From: CAZEVY01 sp964515555
GTDB taxonomy: Bacteria > Acidobacteriota > Terriglobia > Bryobacterales > Bryobacteraceae
Assembly: GCA_964515555.1 (NCBI GenBank)
Contig: CAZEVY010000014.1
Location: 19,299 to 83,298, forward strand
DNA length: 64,000 bases
Direction: 5' to 3'
The notes under the pieces were generated by a model. That model was not told the DNA's origin. It worked only from the letters and a program-made list of their open reading frames with translations, and ran no database searches. The translations under genes and the position numbers were made by a program. Each line of letters begins with the position of its first letter. Position 1 is the first letter of the stretch. This document shows positions 62,481-64,000 of the stretch, piece after piece.

Positions 62481-63602
62481 TCAGATCACCCTCAGTTCCT
62501 TGGATGTGGGGGTCAACACCTCACACCCGGAAGGGGTGACCACGACCGTATCCTCGATTCGTACGCCTCCGAAACCTTCCAAATATACACCAGGCTCGAT
62601 CGTCACCACCATCCCGGCTTTCAGGGAGGCTTTCTCGCCGCGGCCGAGCCGGGGGTATTCGTGGATTTCGAGGCCGAGGCCGTGGCCGGTGGAGTGCATG
62701 AACGCCTTGTCCCAACCGTAGGCTTTCAGGACGTCCCTGGCAGCCCGGTCGACCTTCGACGCCTTGATTCCATGCCGGACGGCAGCGGTGGCTGCGGCTT
62801 GGGCCTCCAGTACGGCGCCATAGAGGCGACTGGCCTGGGCTGATGGCCTTCCTAGGTGGATCATCCGCGTCATGTCGCTGGTGTATCCGGCGCGTCGCGA
62901 ACCCATGTCTACTAATAGTAACTCATTTGTTGTGAGTCTTTTGGACGAGGGGCGCGCATGCGGAAGCGCGGTCGATTCGCCCGACAAAGCGATGGTCTCG
63001 AAGGCCGCCGCCTCCGCCCCCAGCCTGCGCATCCTGTACTCGATCTCGGCCGCGACCTCGAATTCCCGCAATCCCGGCCGGATGCGACGGGCGGTCGCCT
63101 CGAACGCCTCGGAGGTCAGCAGGACCGCCCTCCGGATGAGGTCGATTTCCTCGGCCGACTTGATCGCCCGGACTTTCTCGACGGCGCCGCTCACCGGCTC
63201 CATCGAGGCTCCCAGCGGGAGTTTCTCGGTGATCGCGCGCAGCGTGTCGGAGGTCATCCGGGGGGCTTCGAATCCGATCTTCTTCAGCCGCATCTTATGG
63301 ATCGCCTTGACGACGCCTTTATGAAGCGGCCCCCGGATCGTTTTCACCCGGTATGCCGTCTCGCGGGCGGCCTGAAAGGTATACCGGGGATCGGTGAATA
63401 GAATCGGCTCGTCGCCGGAGAGCAGCAGCATCGCGTTGCTGCCCGTGAACCCGGTCAGGTAACGAGTGTTACAGAGCGCCGAGATGAGGAACCCGTCGAG
63501 CTTTTTGTCGGCGATCGATTCGAGCACCCGCTCGATGAGCCCGCGGCTGGTGGGGCCGCGCTCCAGCTCGGCTCGCGACCCTCCTTGTGATCGAGTCGAC
63601 AC
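62481..63602 (-). CDS. pepQ: Xaa-Pro aminopeptidase/dipeptidase (M24B)
   Basis: A 373-residue creatinase-fold metallopeptidase removing residues next to proline. The N-terminal lobe has ALCNTRYLTGFTGSNAMLLL. The catalytic pita-bread domain has all five metal ligands in VDMGSRR, YTSDMTR, STGHGLGLEIHE, TIEPGVY and IEDTVVV. No ATG is near the family start; a GTG at 63602 gives the usual length, and shorter GTG/TTG starts are possible. The upstream open extension to 63737 is Arg-rich and unlike the family. It is the first gene of the accBC cluster. Confidence 0.9.
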   Translation of the reverse strand: MSTRSQGGSRAELERGPTSRGLIERVLESIADKKLDGFLISALCNTRYLTGFTGSNAMLLLSGDEPILFTDPRYTFQAARETAYRVKTIRGPLHKGVVKAIHKMRLKKIGFEAPRMTSDTLRAITEKLPLGASMEPVSGAVEKVRAIKSAEEIDLIRRAVLLTSEAFEATARRIRPGLREFEVAAEIEYRMRRLGAEAAAFETIALSGESTALPHARPSSKRLTTNELLLVDMGSRRAGYTSDMTRMIHLGRPSAQASRLYGAVLEAQAAATAAVRHGIKASKVDRAARDVLKAYGWDKAFMHSTGHGLGLEIHEYPRLGRGEKASLKAGMVVTIEPGVYLEGFGGVRIEDTVVVTPSGCEVLTPTSKELRVI

Positions 63603-63703
63603 CCGCCAAGAATAACACCCGGCGAGTTTCGCCCTCCATCGCGGACGTCGCAGCGGCGCGCGGGCCTTGACTGGCAGCACGGAGCGCACCCCGACCTGTG
63701 CGC

Positions 63704-64000
63704 TCAAAACGCCGCGCACACCGGCGCCGTCTCCCACAACACCGACTCCTGCTGAAACATCCGTTTATACCCGCCGATCACCGACTCCAGCGCCCCCCGG
63801 ATCACCGGCGTGTCCTCGTGGACCACCAGCAGCACCTTGGCGCGCTCGCGCTGGATGCGGCCGTCGCCCCGCCGCCACTGGCCGCTCGCCTCCCACACCG
63901 TCAGCCCGTCCGGGAAGCGCGGCGTCACCTCGCGCGCCAGGAAGAATCGCCACTGCCCCTCGGTGATCGTCCCCGCCGGGCGATTCAGTCCGAAGTAGAG
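63704..64000 (-). CDS. DUF3574 family protein, partial
   Basis: The last 98 codons of a gene that begins beyond the right edge. The peptide LYFGLNRPAGTITEGQW, followed by FLAREVTPRFPDGLTVWEASGQW (in parts) and RERAKVLLVVHED, matches the DUF3574 family of small exported proteins, whose function is unknown. The stop lies at 63704, about 100 bases from the pepQ start region. The N-terminus, and hence any signal peptide, is not visible. Confidence 0.8.
   Translation of the reverse strand, partial: LYFGLNRPAGTITEGQWRFFLAREVTPRFPDGLTVWEASGQWRRGDGRIQRERAKVLLVVHEDTPVIRGALESVIGGYKRMFQQESVLWETAPVCAAF

Noticed and set aside
63603..63737. N-terminal extension of the Xaa-Pro peptidase
   Set aside because: The extension is Arg-rich, lacks family similarity and overlaps the end of the DUF3574 gene region.

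Overview
The window is a high-GC stretch of a bacterial chromosome. It most likely comes from an Acidobacteriota of the Solibacter/Bryobacter lineage. The main evidence is five very large secreted proteins (12546-16202, 16202-19933, 26236-29367, 29379-33281 and 37284-40274) that end in the C-terminal domain catalogued as TIGR03437 (the 'Solibacter' C-terminal domain). Further support comes from many Tat or Sec exported enzymes, CadC-like TPR regulators, an OprO/P-type porin and OmpA-type envelope proteins. No rRNA, tRNA, CRISPR array, insertion sequence or prophage was seen. Gene density is high, with no gene-free stretch above 300 bases, and many neighbours overlap by 1-4 bases (ATGA, GTGA or TGATG junctions).

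Left part (1-11.2 kb): a minus-strand membrane gene pair follows the start of a HAD phosphatase. Next come an acyl-CoA dehydrogenase with a small P-loop kinase, then a minus-strand acyl metabolism group (acyl/malonyl-CoA ligase, secreted alpha/beta hydrolase, phosphate acetyltransferase). A Uma2-type protein is followed by a striking ATP-grasp + SET + SET fusion protein (6736-8649), then a secreted S15/CocE-type hydrolase and an NTF2-like exported protein.

Central accessory part (11.3-40.3 kb): six plus-strand genes from 11316 to 23891 are so tightly packed that they look like one 12.6-kb transcription unit. They encode a cytochrome c/copper monooxygenase-like protein, two giant metzincin proteases, a FemAB/GNAT-type acyltransferase, an aberrant Nramp-like transporter and an asparagine-synthetase-like ATPase. 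A CadC-like regulator converges on the unit. It is divergent from an NHL-propeller secreted protein, which is followed by two more metzincin giants (29379-37279) and a BACON-like secreted protein on the other strand.

Right part (40.3-64 kb): a Tat-exported hydroxy-acid-oxidase homologue and a propeller protein precede a minimal bacterial-microcompartment module (one shell protein plus an acylating aldehyde dehydrogenase with encapsulation-peptide-like helices), an unknown acidic protein and recJ. A frameshifted hicB remnant precedes the conserved cdaA-cdaR-glmM operon for c-di-AMP and cell-wall precursor synthesis. Secreted or envelope proteins follow, then nadA-moaA, a double M16 protease, a cupin, and the housekeeping cluster pepQ-accB-accC. 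The window ends inside a DUF3574 gene.

The best candidates for something undescribed are the ATP-grasp/SET/SET fusion, the metzincin-acyltransferase-Nramp-AsnB-like unit, and the minimal microcompartment module. All functional linkages are inferred from gene order and motifs read by eye; no database search was possible.
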